38,900 bases of DNA from Leptolyngbya cf. ectocarpi LEGE 11479 (GTDB lineage: Bacteria > Cyanobacteriota > Cyanobacteriia > Phormidesmidales > Phormidesmidaceae): positions 1 to 38,900 of the forward strand of contig NZ_JADEXP010000016.1 in the NCBI RefSeq assembly GCF_015207065.1. The letters run 5' to 3'. Both the position numbers and the translations under genes were made by a program. The notes under the pieces were generated by a model. It was not told the origin of the DNA, made no database searches, and was given only the letters and a program-made list of their open reading frames with translations. This document shows, one piece after another, positions 9,520 through 17,325 of this stretch (positions are counted from its first letter, which is position 1; the number at the start of each line of letters is the position of its first letter).

Positions 9520-11346
9520 TTATGCCAGAACATAATTCTGCGCTTGAGTGTTAAACAGATGGGCATAGGTGCCCTGCATGGCCATCAGCTGATCGTGGCT
9601 ACCGCTTTCCACAATTCGACCGCTATCCATCACATAAATGCGGTCGGCCATGCGCACTGTTGAGAGACGATGGGTAATCAAGATTGCTGCCTGGTCTTGG
9701 ATTAGCTCACGAAAGGTCTTAAACACCTCATACTCGGCTTTAGGGTCCATAGCGCTCGTCGGTTCATCTAGCACAATTACCTGGGACTCTCGTAAAAAGG
9801 CCCGTGCTAACGCCACTTTTTGCCATTGACCAATGCTCAGCTCCTCACCATCGTTAAATAGCTTACCTAGCATGGTGTCATAGCCCTGGGGCAGACGGGT
9901 AATTACATCGTGGGCTCCAGATTGTTTAGCGGCGGCAACAATAGCACTGTCTGATGGCGGTAGGTGGATATTGCCTAGCCAAATATTGTCTTGGGCAGAG
10001 AGATAATATTTGGCATAGTCTTGAAAAATGACGCTGATTTGCTGTCTCAGTTCGGTGAGGTTTAAATCTCGCAAGTCCATTCCATCGACGGTAATGCGAC
10101 CGTTAGTCGGGTCATAGAGACGGCACAGCAGCTTGATCAAGGTGGTTTTACCTGACCCATTTTCTCCAACTAGGGCAATTGTTTCTCCTGGCTTTACGGA
10201 TAGTGAAATGTCGTGGAGTGCCTGTCGGGATGAATCGGCATAGCTAAAACTTACTCGATCCAACACAATACCTTGACGCATGGGAACAGGTATTGCTTTG
10301 GGACTAGCAGGACTAATAATGGTAGGCGTCAGATCGAGAAACTCATATAAATTAGCTAGGAATAGATTGTCTTCATATAAACCGGATAAGCTAGATGTCA
10401 AAGATTTGAGCGCTCCTTGACCTCGCTGCAGAGCCTGGTGATAAAGCACCAAGTCACCGAGATTTAGCGAACCGTCAAGAGTTTGATGAAAAATCCACCC
10501 ATAGACGCTTCCCACTAGCATACCTGCCACTAGCTGAGCGGCCAAAAAAGATAGCGATCGCTGGATAATCAGCTGTAGTTTAGCGTTGTAGATTTTTTTT
10601 CTAAGCTGATCAAATCGCTGACTAAACAAATCACCCAAGCCAAACAGGCGAATCTCCTTGGCAAACATCTCGCCGATAATCAGCCAGGAGAAATACATTG
10701 ATTGACGCTCTACCGGAGTCCAGATACGCTGCCAGTGATACAGCCGACGAATATGGCGTAACCGTACCAGGATAGTGGGCATGGCGGCCAGCAAGAGAAT
10801 AATTGAAATCCCCCAATGGAGCGTCAACAGTAGTCCCACCATCGCCACTAAGGAAATACCGTTTTGGCCCGCCTGGGCTAATCGCGTTAGGATCTGGTTT
10901 GGACGTGTGGTTGCTTCCTGCTGAGCCCGCTGTAGAGTGTCGTGGTATTGAGGGTTCTCATAATAGGCCAGGTCAATAGAAATCGACTTGGCATGGAGAA
11001 TACTGCGCATGTGGTCGCTGACGCGCTGAGTTTGCGCTGTATTCACCAGGTCAGAAAATGTTTTACATATCAGCGTGATCAGGGTAACGCCGATCACACC
11101 AACCAACAGGGGAGTACTCTGCTGAAGGATGAGCTGCGGATTGGAGATAGTTGTCCTATGGGTTAGGGCATCTACCAGGAGCTTGACTAAATAGATGGAG
11201 ATCAGGGGGAGAAAACCCTGACAAGTAACCAACAGTAGCCTCAGGATGGTCCACCTGGGGCTGCTTTGCCACACTAGCCTCAGAGCTGGGATTAGACGTT
11301 GAGTATTTTGGATAAAGGCGTTGAGTTTTGCAGCGAATTGCATCAT
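9520..11346 (-). CDS. Peptide-exporting ABC transporter, fused permease-ATPase (lasso D protein)
   Basis: This is a 608-residue half-transporter with an N-terminal membrane domain of about six helices (residues 1-330) and a C-terminal ATPase. The ATPase has Walker A GENGSGKT, signature LSIGQWQK, Walker B VIVLDEPTSAMD and the H-loop ITHRLST. There is no N-terminal C39 peptidase domain, so leader removal must be done by another protein, which fits the B2 protease in this cluster. Its ATG overlaps the kinase stop as ATGA, so the two are translationally coupled. In lasso-peptide clusters the equivalent D protein exports the mature peptide and gives self-immunity; that role is inferred here. A general lipid or drug exporter is the alternative if the cluster assignment were wrong. 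Confidence 0.85.
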   Translation of the reverse strand: MMQFAAKLNAFIQNTQRLIPALRLVWQSSPRWTILRLLLVTCQGFLPLISIYLVKLLVDALTHRTTISNPQLILQQSTPLLVGVIGVTLITLICKTFSDLVNTAQTQRVSDHMRSILHAKSISIDLAYYENPQYHDTLQRAQQEATTRPNQILTRLAQAGQNGISLVAMVGLLLTLHWGISIILLLAAMPTILVRLRHIRRLYHWQRIWTPVERQSMYFSWLIIGEMFAKEIRLFGLGDLFSQRFDQLRKKIYNAKLQLIIQRSLSFLAAQLVAGMLVGSVYGWIFHQTLDGSLNLGDLVLYHQALQRGQGALKSLTSSLSGLYEDNLFLANLYEFLDLTPTIISPASPKAIPVPMRQGIVLDRVSFSYADSSRQALHDISLSVKPGETIALVGENGSGKTTLIKLLCRLYDPTNGRITVDGMDLRDLNLTELRQQISVIFQDYAKYYLSAQDNIWLGNIHLPPSDSAIVAAAKQSGAHDVITRLPQGYDTMLGKLFNDGEELSIGQWQKVALARAFLRESQVIVLDEPTSAMDPKAEYEVFKTFRELIQDQAAILITHRLSTVRMADRIYVMDSGRIVESGSHDQLMAMQGTYAHLFNTQAQNYVLA

Positions 11347-12269
11347 GCGCTAATCGGTGACATCAGTGAGAGATGATTTTCTACGTGATGCACTAATTCT
11401 GGTAGTAAGGCTATATTGCGTGGCCGTTTGAGACGATACACAGGACAGGCTTTCGCTAGACTGGTGCATTGTAAAAAATGCTGCACATCTGGTTTGTGAA
11501 ACAGTGTGGACGGTCGCGAGTGACGCGATAGCTCAACGACAGCCTCTTGGTGACTTAGACGCTCAATGCCAAAGCCTGAGCCGAAGTCTGTATCAGATGT
11601 GAGGACATAAATATGTTTGAGAGGAAGGGACGTATGGCTAAACTCTTGATGTGGACGATAACCTCGTTTAATGGGTGTCGAGGCCAGTAATGATAATGAC
11701 TCAAAATCATGAGCCAGGACAGTTGCGCTTTCTTGGCTCAATTTAATTTGGGGAAACCCAGGTATCAAAATAGGAGCAGAGCCACCCAGGATAACGGGGG
11801 CAACATCGTCTGTCATGACATCATAGTTAACTGCCTGAAAAGCGGCGGCGGCAGAGGATTTGCCTTCGCCTGAAACGCCTAAAAAGGCGACGGCGTCTCC
11901 ATGTATATTAACAGCGCTAGCATGGAGCACCAGTAGCCCTTGCTGATATAACAAAATGCCCATCACAGTGCCGACAAGATAGGAGCGCAGCAAAGATTCA
12001 GAGACATCTGGCGCTGGAAGCATAAAAATCTTGGCTCCGGCATTAATAAAAAATAATCCTACATTTCTGATGTAAAAAACAGAATCTGTCCGTGTGAGCT
12101 TAAAATAGCCAGCCTCATTAATCACTCGTTCTGGTAAATGATCGCTTAGAGCACGCTCCTGTTCCAGGTGAATGGTGACCTGTGGATCGTAGTCTGAATC
12201 GGTTGTGATAAATTCTGGTATAGCTATTTCTGACTGAATCCTGAGGCCATAGGCAAAATATGAAAACAC
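11343..12269 (-). CDS. HPr-kinase-like protein (lasso-associated kinase)
   Basis: This is a 308-residue protein. Residues 116-140 read HASAVNIHGDAVAFLGVSGEGKSS, split here as a conserved HASAV strand and the P-loop GVSGEGKS (131-138). This is the arrangement of HPr-Ser kinase/phosphorylase C-terminal domains. An Asp pair (VMTDDVAPV, about 154-155) is positioned as in the family. It lacks the HprK N-terminal domain organisation and sits among RiPP genes. Lasso-cluster kinases of this type (PadeK of paeninodin) phosphorylate the Ser side chain at the peptide C-terminus. One precursor here ends in Ser and the other in Ser-Leu. The start is a GTG with GAGGAA upstream. It overlaps the ABC gene by 4 bases and follows the precursor pair by 125 bases containing a strong hairpin. 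Confidence 0.8.
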   Translation of the reverse strand: MFSYFAYGLRIQSEIAIPEFITTDSDYDPQVTIHLEQERALSDHLPERVINEAGYFKLTRTDSVFYIRNVGLFFINAGAKIFMLPAPDVSESLLRSYLVGTVMGILLYQQGLLVLHASAVNIHGDAVAFLGVSGEGKSSAAAAFQAVNYDVMTDDVAPVILGGSAPILIPGFPQIKLSQESATVLAHDFESLSLLASTPIKRGYRPHQEFSHTSLPLKHIYVLTSDTDFGSGFGIERLSHQEAVVELSRHSRPSTLFHKPDVQHFLQCTSLAKACPVYRLKRPRNIALLPELVHHVENHLSLMSPISA

Positions 12270-12304
12270 GTTTTCTCTTCCTCTATAAGGATGATTATTT
12301 ATAG

Positions 12305-12365
12305 TGGAGATGCCATTAGCTGCAGTTGTAAGTGCGATCGCACGTCTGAGCCAATGGCATCTCCA
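12305..12365 (-). promoter_or_regulatory. Strong hairpin between precursor genes and kinase gene
   Basis: TGGAGATGCCATT (12305-12317) is repeated perfectly inverted as AATGGCATCTCCA (12353-12365). One mismatch further in, three more pairs form. The loop holds the 12-base palindrome GTGCGATCGCAC (12332-12343), which contains a HIP1 site. On the minus transcript this hairpin follows the second precursor stop and precedes the kinase start. No U-run follows, so it is not a standard terminator. It may instead cap the precursor mRNA 3' end or slow polymerase, favouring precursor over kinase and transporter. That role is inference. Confidence 0.6.
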
Positions 12366-12394
12366 GGAGATAGCGCCTAAGCTAAAAGCCTAAA

Positions 12395-12547
12395 CTACAG
12401 CGAATCGATAGGTACACCTTCGGGGGGCGTCAGACCATCGATCACGAGAATGACGCCGTCTCCGAGACCCAGCGTTTTAGTTTGCTGAGTTAGCGCTTCC
12501 ACTGCGCCATGTTCTTGCAGGCTGGGTGTAGTCCATGTCTTTTTCAT
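12395..12547 (-). CDS. Lasso-type precursor peptide, copy 1 (50 aa)
   Basis: Read on the minus strand from ATG at 12547 to TAG at 12395-12397. AAGGAAG lies 7 bases before the ATG. The leader KKTWTTPSLQEHGAVEALTQ fits the lasso leader consensus Y-x2-P-x-L-x3-G-x5-T exactly, with Trp5 in place of Tyr, Pro8, Leu10, Gly14 and Thr20. If Thr20 is the penultimate leader residue, the core starts at Gln22: QTKTLGLGD, then GVILVIDGLTPPEGVPIDSL. Asp30 is then core position 9 and would give a nine-residue ring; cutting before Thr23 would give an eight-residue ring. The core is 29 residues with a long hydrophobic, Pro-containing tail. Gln or Thr at position 1 is unusual, since Gly, Ala, Ser or Cys are normal. 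Confidence is high that this is a real RiPP precursor and lower that the product is a true lasso. Confidence 0.85.
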   Translation of the reverse strand: MKKTWTTPSLQEHGAVEALTQQTKTLGLGDGVILVIDGLTPPEGVPIDSL

Positions 12548-12596
12548 TGTTAAGCTTCCTTGTAAACAACGTGAGAATTGAGAGCGAGACTGTCAT

Positions 12597-12749
12597 TTAG
12601 CTAACGCCAATGGGAACACCTTCGGGAGGTGTAAGACCCGGAATCACCAAAATGACCCCATCTTTAAAACCGATGGTCTTGGTCTGCTGGGTGAGTGCTT
12701 CCACTGCACCATGTTCTTGCAGGTTGGGTGTAGTCCATGTTTTCTGCAT
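12597..12749 (-). CDS. Lasso-type precursor peptide, copy 2 (50 aa)
   Basis: Read on the minus strand from ATG at 12749 to TAA at 12597-12599, with AAGGAGA 7 bases before the ATG. It is identical to the neighbouring precursor at 41 of 50 positions. The leader (Trp5, Pro8, Leu10, Gly14, Thr20) is unchanged at every motif position. The putative ring reads QTKTIGFKD and the tail GVILVIPGLTPPEGVPIGVS. Differences fall at residues 2, 9, 26, 28, 29, 37 and 48-50, that is mostly inside the ring and at the extreme C-terminus. Asp30 is kept. The C-terminal residue is Ser, the residue phosphorylated by PadeK-type kinases. It is the first precursor transcribed after the cyclase gene, 107 bases downstream of it and 49 bases before copy 1. 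Confidence 0.85.
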   Translation of the reverse strand: MQKTWTTPNLQEHGAVEALTQQTKTIGFKDGVILVIPGLTPPEGVPIGVS

Positions 12750-12786
12750 TTTCAGGTCTCCTTAGAGATAAACAGTTGGGTCGATA

Positions 12787-12804
12787 CTTTAGCGAATGCT
12801 AAAG
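12787..12804 (-). promoter_or_regulatory. Small hairpin ahead of the first precursor gene
   Basis: CTTTAGC-GAAT-GCTAAAG forms a 7-bp stem with a four-base loop. It lies in the 107-base gap between the cyclase stop and the ATG at 12749. It could be a processing or stabilising element for the abundant precursor message. I see no convincing internal promoter around it. Confidence 0.35.
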
Positions 12805-12856
12805 GCACGTATATTCGATATAGGTGCTTCAATAAGTCGTTAGTATATAAAAATGA

Positions 12857-14752
12857 TCAAACTGCACCGCTGAATGATTGTTCTAACCATTTAGATAGGG
12901 TCACTGCCGACAATAACGTCATGGCATCATCGCCATTAGATTTATTGCTAACTACATAGTTGTCGTAGGCTGACTGTAACGTGCTTTTATTGACATAAGG
13001 GTGAATGGACTCGGGAGACTGCATCATGCTCCCTAAGGTGTCTTTTTCGAGGGCCAAAAAGCGTCGAATAAAATTTGCGCCCAGCTGACCTTTTCCCCGC
13101 CGCCACTGCACCTCGGACGGTAAGATATCTGTCATAGCAAATCGTAAAATGCCTCTAGACCAGCCGTTACGGAACTTCTGGTCTGATGGCAGTGCCAAAC
13201 AGAATTCCATTAGGCGTCTGTCGAAAAATGGATAGCGTCCTTCTAAAGAGAATCTTGCCGTGGCTTTATCTGTGATTTCCATCACGTTAGGATAAAACGC
13301 TGAACTTAACCCTGACCAATGTTGTTGTCTGGGGCTGATAGATCTACCCTGATTATGGCTTAGGGTGTACATATAATCAGCTAGGCCCATAGTTTGTGTT
13401 AACCGATCACCCACCAGCGTATCACCGAGAAAATGACAGTTTGCCAAATGGCACAGGTGTTGCCAGATTGTTGCCAACGGCTCAACCAACAATGGGTAGA
13501 ACACCTGCTGCTGCACAATCGATTTACGAGAAATACGATGATTACGGGCTGATGCGGTCACCAATTTAGCTAGCGTGCGCCAGTGCCCAGTGTAGGCGAG
13601 TTCGGTCAAATATGGCCAGCCATGGGAGAGGGTGGAGTCACCATCAATACCATCGAGAAAAACCCGTACACCCTGGTTTTGAGCACTTTGGTAGAGGCCT
13701 TGATGAATGTAGAGGTTAGGGGCACAGATGGGTTCATCATCTTGCCAAAGGAGATTAATCAAGGGATTTAGCTGGTCGGCACGGACATCGTGGGCCTCAA
13801 TTCCTTCCAGCTGCTTGACTGCATCCATATAATGGCGCTCATCAATCCACTGTCTCTCTGCTAAAGGAAGACTGGGAAAAATGGCTGAAAATGTATGCAG
13901 ATTTTGACGACCTGCCAGGAGTTTGCGAGCTACACAGGCGATGGAAGAAGAGTCTAGCCCACCACTCAATGTGGAACTAATGGGAAAGGCACTTCGCAGA
14001 CGACATCGAACAGCTTCGGTGAAAATCTCTAAAAAAGCGTCGGTGTACTCATCATCTGAACTCAGACGATTTTCTCGGTGGGGGTCTAACGACCAATAGC
14101 GTTCTGTCTTGAGCGGGTGGGTATGACCTATTTGCAAGTAATGGCCCGCCTGCAATTTTAAGACATCCTGATAAAAGGTCTGAATCGGTTCCTCTCCAAA
14201 TAGCGCCAGGTGACACCCTACTTTGAGTTCGTTTAATTGTTGGGGAACCCCAGGCACCCCCAGCAGGGCTTTAATTTCAGACGCAAAGCAAAAAAGCTGG
14301 CCTGAGCAGTGATAGTAGAAAGGCTTAATCCCCATGGGATCTCGAGCACAAAACAGTTTTTGCTGATAGCCATCCCAAATCGCAAAGGAAAAATCACCTA
14401 TAAGCTTCTCTGGACAATGCTCCTGCCATTTTTCATAGGCTGCTAATATCAGCTGACTATCGCTCAGTTTCTCTGCCGGATAATTGCCCAGTTCGAGAGC
14501 TTCGATGAGGTCTTTACGGTTGTCAATACGGGCATCGGCGGTAATGACTAACTCTCCTTTGGTGAAAGGGAGCTGTTCATGGATTGACTCGGGTGTGGTC
14601 CACAGCATGCTGTGGCCAAAGCCAATATTGCGATCGCACCAAACATGACGTCCATCCGGACCACGATGAGCTAACACATCGATCATTTTCGATAGTATGG
14701 CAGCATCAACAGGACGCTGATCTAGATAATACAGACCGACAATAGCGCTCAT
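12857..14752 (-). CDS. Asparagine-synthetase-like macrolactam cyclase (lasso C protein)
   Basis: This 631-residue protein has the two-domain layout of asparagine synthetase B. The N-terminal glutaminase-like domain (about 1-210) begins MSAIVGLYYL, so Cys2, the catalytic nucleophile of true glutaminases, is missing. The synthetase domain has the pyrophosphate-binding motif SGGLDS at 263-268 and a later MEITDKATARFSLEGRYPFF block. Loss of Cys2 with an intact ATP site is typical of lasso cyclases, which adenylate an Asp/Glu side chain of the core and let the N-terminal amine close an isopeptide ring. It overlaps the B2 gene by 4 bases (ATGA) and directly precedes the precursors. A stand-alone amidotransferase is unlikely given the B1, B2 and precursor context. 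Confidence 0.85.
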   Translation of the reverse strand: MSAIVGLYYLDQRPVDAAILSKMIDVLAHRGPDGRHVWCDRNIGFGHSMLWTTPESIHEQLPFTKGELVITADARIDNRKDLIEALELGNYPAEKLSDSQLILAAYEKWQEHCPEKLIGDFSFAIWDGYQQKLFCARDPMGIKPFYYHCSGQLFCFASEIKALLGVPGVPQQLNELKVGCHLALFGEEPIQTFYQDVLKLQAGHYLQIGHTHPLKTERYWSLDPHRENRLSSDDEYTDAFLEIFTEAVRCRLRSAFPISSTLSGGLDSSSIACVARKLLAGRQNLHTFSAIFPSLPLAERQWIDERHYMDAVKQLEGIEAHDVRADQLNPLINLLWQDDEPICAPNLYIHQGLYQSAQNQGVRVFLDGIDGDSTLSHGWPYLTELAYTGHWRTLAKLVTASARNHRISRKSIVQQQVFYPLLVEPLATIWQHLCHLANCHFLGDTLVGDRLTQTMGLADYMYTLSHNQGRSISPRQQHWSGLSSAFYPNVMEITDKATARFSLEGRYPFFDRRLMEFCLALPSDQKFRNGWSRGILRFAMTDILPSEVQWRRGKGQLGANFIRRFLALEKDTLGSMMQSPESIHPYVNKSTLQSAYDNYVVSNKSNGDDAMTLLSAVTLSKWLEQSFSGAV

Positions 14753-15195
14753 AGCGTTACTCCTGCACGGGACAGCGATTGGAATCGACTCAAGTCTTGC
14801 AAGCCCCCCATAATGACGCGATCCTCATACTCAATCCAGGCATGGGCCTCAAAGGCGCCATCCATGGCCACACCAATGTGTAACTGGTGTGTATAGCCAT
14901 ATCGGGTCAGCAACAGCTGGGTGGTTAATGCCTTTGCCAGGCACTTAGCCCCGTGGGGTGTATAGCAACTGGCAACGGTGACAGACCAGACAATAGCATT
15001 GACAGAAACAGATTGTTGGGACTGATGACGCTCCCATTTTGTGGCCATAGTGGCCAAGTGTTGACGTACCACCTTAAACGGCAGTAGCCATAACGCCACC
15101 CGGAGTAAATTTAGGCATAGGCAAGCATAGAAGAGAACCTGGCGCTGTCGCCAGACAAGCTTTAAAAGCTTTTTGAGATTATGAGGACGTCTCAT
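14749..15195 (-). CDS. Lasso peptide B2 protein (transglutaminase-like leader protease)
   Basis: This 148-residue protein has the length and order of split-B2 proteases. A basic, partly hydrophobic N-terminus is followed by SCYTPHGAKCLAKALTTQLL with the candidate nucleophile Cys85 and by EAHAWIEYEDRVIMGG with His118. B2 proteins (PF13471, Transglut_core3) cut the leader off the precursor. By hand alignment, the position of the third triad residue of McjB (Asp, 12 after the His) is Gly here. The GG variant is, as far as I recall, common in split B2 proteins, so I do not read this as inactivation. Its start overlaps the B1 gene by 17 bases and its stop overlaps the cyclase start. Confidence 0.8.
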   Translation of the reverse strand: MRRPHNLKKLLKLVWRQRQVLFYACLCLNLLRVALWLLPFKVVRQHLATMATKWERHQSQQSVSVNAIVWSVTVASCYTPHGAKCLAKALTTQLLLTRYGYTHQLHIGVAMDGAFEAHAWIEYEDRVIMGGLQDLSRFQSLSRAGVTL

Positions 15196-15487
15196 TTTTT
15201 ACCTCGATCAAACAGGCATTTTTTAGCTCCAGTAAGAGCTTTAGCAGCTCCTGTCGACAGGTATCTGTCGGCACGTCATATTCTTCTAGCAAAACGTTAT
15301 GGAGTTCGTGAACCTGGCAAGGTTGCTGAATTAGCTCCCAAATCCGGGCTCCTACCTCATTGAGGCCGTAATAAACACCGGACGACAAGTTCAAAATAAC
15401 CACTTCACCATTTAACTCAGATGAGATCTGTTCCGGCATTGGTGAAATAATAGCTTGTGGAGAGATCTCTAATACGTTAGTCAACAT
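15179..15487 (-). CDS. Lasso peptide B1 protein (PqqD-like leader-binding)
   Basis: This is a 102-residue PqqD-type RiPP recognition element. The core reads GEVVILNLSSGVYYGLNEVG, then ARIWELI, with the three-strand/three-helix pattern and the L-x-T/S-G-x-Y-Y-x-L-N signature. The C-terminus is KNACLIEVK. Such B1 proteins bind the leader motif and present the precursor to B2 and the cyclase. It is the first gene of the minus-strand cluster, with about 400 non-coding bases upstream. No good Shine-Dalgarno precedes the ATG at 15487. Overlap with B2 suggests tight 1:1 production of the two halves of the B protein. Confidence 0.85.
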   Translation of the reverse strand: MLTNVLEISPQAIISPMPEQISSELNGEVVILNLSSGVYYGLNEVGARIWELIQQPCQVHELHNVLLEEYDVPTDTCRQELLKLLLELKNACLIEVKNETSS

Positions 15488-15884
15488 AGACAGTCCAAAT
15501 AACTACGGCTTAATGAAGTAAATACCCTGTGATGTTCGGAAAATAGGTGATGTCAACCCTTCTCCCTAGAGAGGAAGCAACCACCCTCAAAGACTTTCTT
15601 CCTGGAAAAGAAGGATTTAGGATGAGAAAGCGAACTTTAGTTAGCAGTAGTCTGACTAGCCCTAATAAACAGCCGAGGAAAGCTCGTCACGACAACAAAA
15701 ATAAAATACTGGGGAACACTAATATTTAGGGAACACGATCTAGTCAATTACTCTGAGCAACTAGAAAGGTCTGTGTCTACTAATTTCATTGCACTCATAG
15801 GATAGTTGCCGACTCATGGAGTATCCTACAAAGGATCTAAAGTGCAAACTGCCACCAACTAAAGCCTTAATCAGAAATCATTGT
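15488..15884. other. Non-coding gap upstream of the peptide cluster
   Basis: About 400 bases separate the B1 start from the stop of the sugar-phosphate transferase, both on the minus strand. A perfect -35 hexamer TTGACA is present on the minus strand (15556-15551), but I find no matching -10 at 16-18 bases. A better-looking TATTTA lies 26 bases away. The cluster promoter is probably here. No terminator with a clear stem and T-run was seen, and a 60-codon plus-strand frame at 15547 looks like chance. Confidence 0.4.
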
Positions 15885-16538
15885 TTAATAAGCACCCTTT
15901 CTCCTAAAAACAACAGCGATAGTTTTTAAGAGCAAAGACAGATCATAGGGTATGGACCATTTCCTCTGATAGTTAAGATCCATCTGCACGATTTTGTCAA
16001 AGTCCTCCACATTAGAACGTCCATAAACTTGCCATTCCCCAGTTAGTCCAGGTTTAACATTTAAGCGTTGGAAATGATGCGTAGAATAATGTTCTACTTC
16101 ATCTGGAGTGGGTGGACGAGTACCCACTAGACTCATTTCCCCCTTCAACACATTGAAAAACTGTGGAAATTCATCGAGACTTGTTTTGCGAAGAAACTCA
16201 CCAACTCGAGTAATCCGAGGGTCGTTTCTATTCTTGAAGATATGTCCGGCTGCTTCATTCTCCACCAGGTGCTTTAACTTTTCAGCATTAGTCACCATGG
16301 AACGAAATTTCAAAATCCTAAAGGGTTTTGCTCGTAAACCGCAACGTCTCTGAGTATAAAGAATGGGTCCACGATTATCAGCCCAAATTGCCAATGTAAT
16401 TGGCACAAACAAGATTGCCGTAATCAAAAGTCCCAATAGCGCACCAACAATATCTATAAATCGCTTGCGCTTACTTCGAACGGAGCGGTGTACAGGCTTG
16501 ATTGCCCATAGAACAGGAGGGTATGAAGAGAGTCGCAT
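15885..16538 (-). CDS. Undecaprenyl-phosphate sugar-phosphate transferase (EPS priming enzyme)
   Basis: This protein of about 217 residues belongs to the bacterial sugar transferase family (PF02397). After a short basic lead come KRFIDIVGALLGLLITAILF (single re-entrant membrane segment), GPILYTQRRCGLRAKPFRIL, KFRSM, RKTSLDEFPQFFNVLKGEMS, LVGTRP and LNVKPGLTGEWQVYGRS, all family signatures. It transfers a sugar-1-phosphate to undecaprenyl phosphate to start each repeat unit. It is a short, PglC-like form without the WcaJ N-terminal membrane domain. I chose the ATG at 16538; a TTG at 16589 would add 17 residues unlike the family. Its presence beyond the peptide cluster indicates that the EPS locus surrounds that cluster. 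Confidence 0.9.
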   Translation of the reverse strand: MRLSSYPPVLWAIKPVHRSVRSKRKRFIDIVGALLGLLITAILFVPITLAIWADNRGPILYTQRRCGLRAKPFRILKFRSMVTNAEKLKHLVENEAAGHIFKNRNDPRITRVGEFLRKTSLDEFPQFFNVLKGEMSLVGTRPPTPDEVEHYSTHHFQRLNVKPGLTGEWQVYGRSNVEDFDKIVQMDLNYQRKWSIPYDLSLLLKTIAVVFRRKGAY

Positions 16539-17325
16539 AACGCAAAAGGCATACTTAAGAGCAAGAGCGAATAAATGTATTCTTTCCAAATGAATCAGCT
16601 TCTGCTTTCTTTAAAGCGTTTAACCAAGACAGAAGCCTGCATTGCACTTAATAAGCGAATAACTTGCGAGCTGAATCTCATATTCGATTTGTTCCATCAT
16701 CCCCAAGATGAAGCCATCATCTGGAAAAAAACATCGTTCTGTAAAAACTTTATCTACTTCACCAAGCGTTTATATAGCCAAGTCATATAACAAGTGTTAT
16801 TTTTGCTACAACAGCCAGTAGTTAAATCTCCAGGGTCATCATTGCAGCTTGAACTCTAGCAGTTTTAAGACTAGTAGAAGATATGAGGAAGTAGATAACG
16901 GGAACATTAATAGATCATCATACCTCTTTCACTATAAACCCAGAAATAGCTATTGTTTAGTTAAGGGATGGACCGATCTGTGAAATGTGCTACTACCCAC
17001 TATTTTGCAGGCCATATCGAGGAGTAGCAACGTCCAGAACCGTTGTCTGGGGCTTCCTAGTCTCCCATGGAAATAGCGATACTTCACGTTTAAAGCGACG
17101 GAGTAGGCCAGAATTCAAACTGGATACCTGAGGAAAACGCTCTTTGATTAGCAGACTAGGGTGGCCTTGGCTAGAATTTCGATGACCCGTGCCTATTCCG
17201 GATACTTCCTTGAGGACTCTGTAGATTTTATAGATTTTACTTAGAACGAGCCAAGCTGTATCTCTACTCGCTTTATGACCTCTCTTTGCAACCCTGCTAA
17301 GTCGACTCAACCCCTGCAGGACCTG
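16539..17325. other. Long stretch with weak coding evidence
   Basis: Nearly 800 bases upstream of the sugar transferase and of the coiled-coil gene hold no recognisable gene. The only coding candidate is a minus-strand frame at 16993-17388, listed separately. I see no repeat, strong hairpin or RNA gene here. Divergent promoters for the two flanking genes are expected in this gap. Confidence 0.4.

Noticed and set aside
9520-11346. C39-peptidase bacteriocin exporter
   Set aside because: The N-terminus lacks a peptidase domain and goes directly into the membrane domain; leader removal is assigned to B2 instead.
12857-14752. True glutamine-dependent asparagine synthetase
   Set aside because: Cys2 is absent (MSAIVG), so there is no glutaminase nucleophile, and the gene is coupled to B1/B2 and followed by precursor peptides.
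15547-15729. 60-codon plus-strand frame upstream of the RiPP cluster as a third precursor
   Set aside because: No W/Y-x2-P-x-L leader motif, no suitable ring acceptor pattern, wrong strand and a GTG start without a ribosome site.
16575-16790. 71-codon plus-strand frame upstream of the sugar transferase
   Set aside because: No family resemblance, no ribosome site, and it overlaps the likely promoter region; treated as chance.
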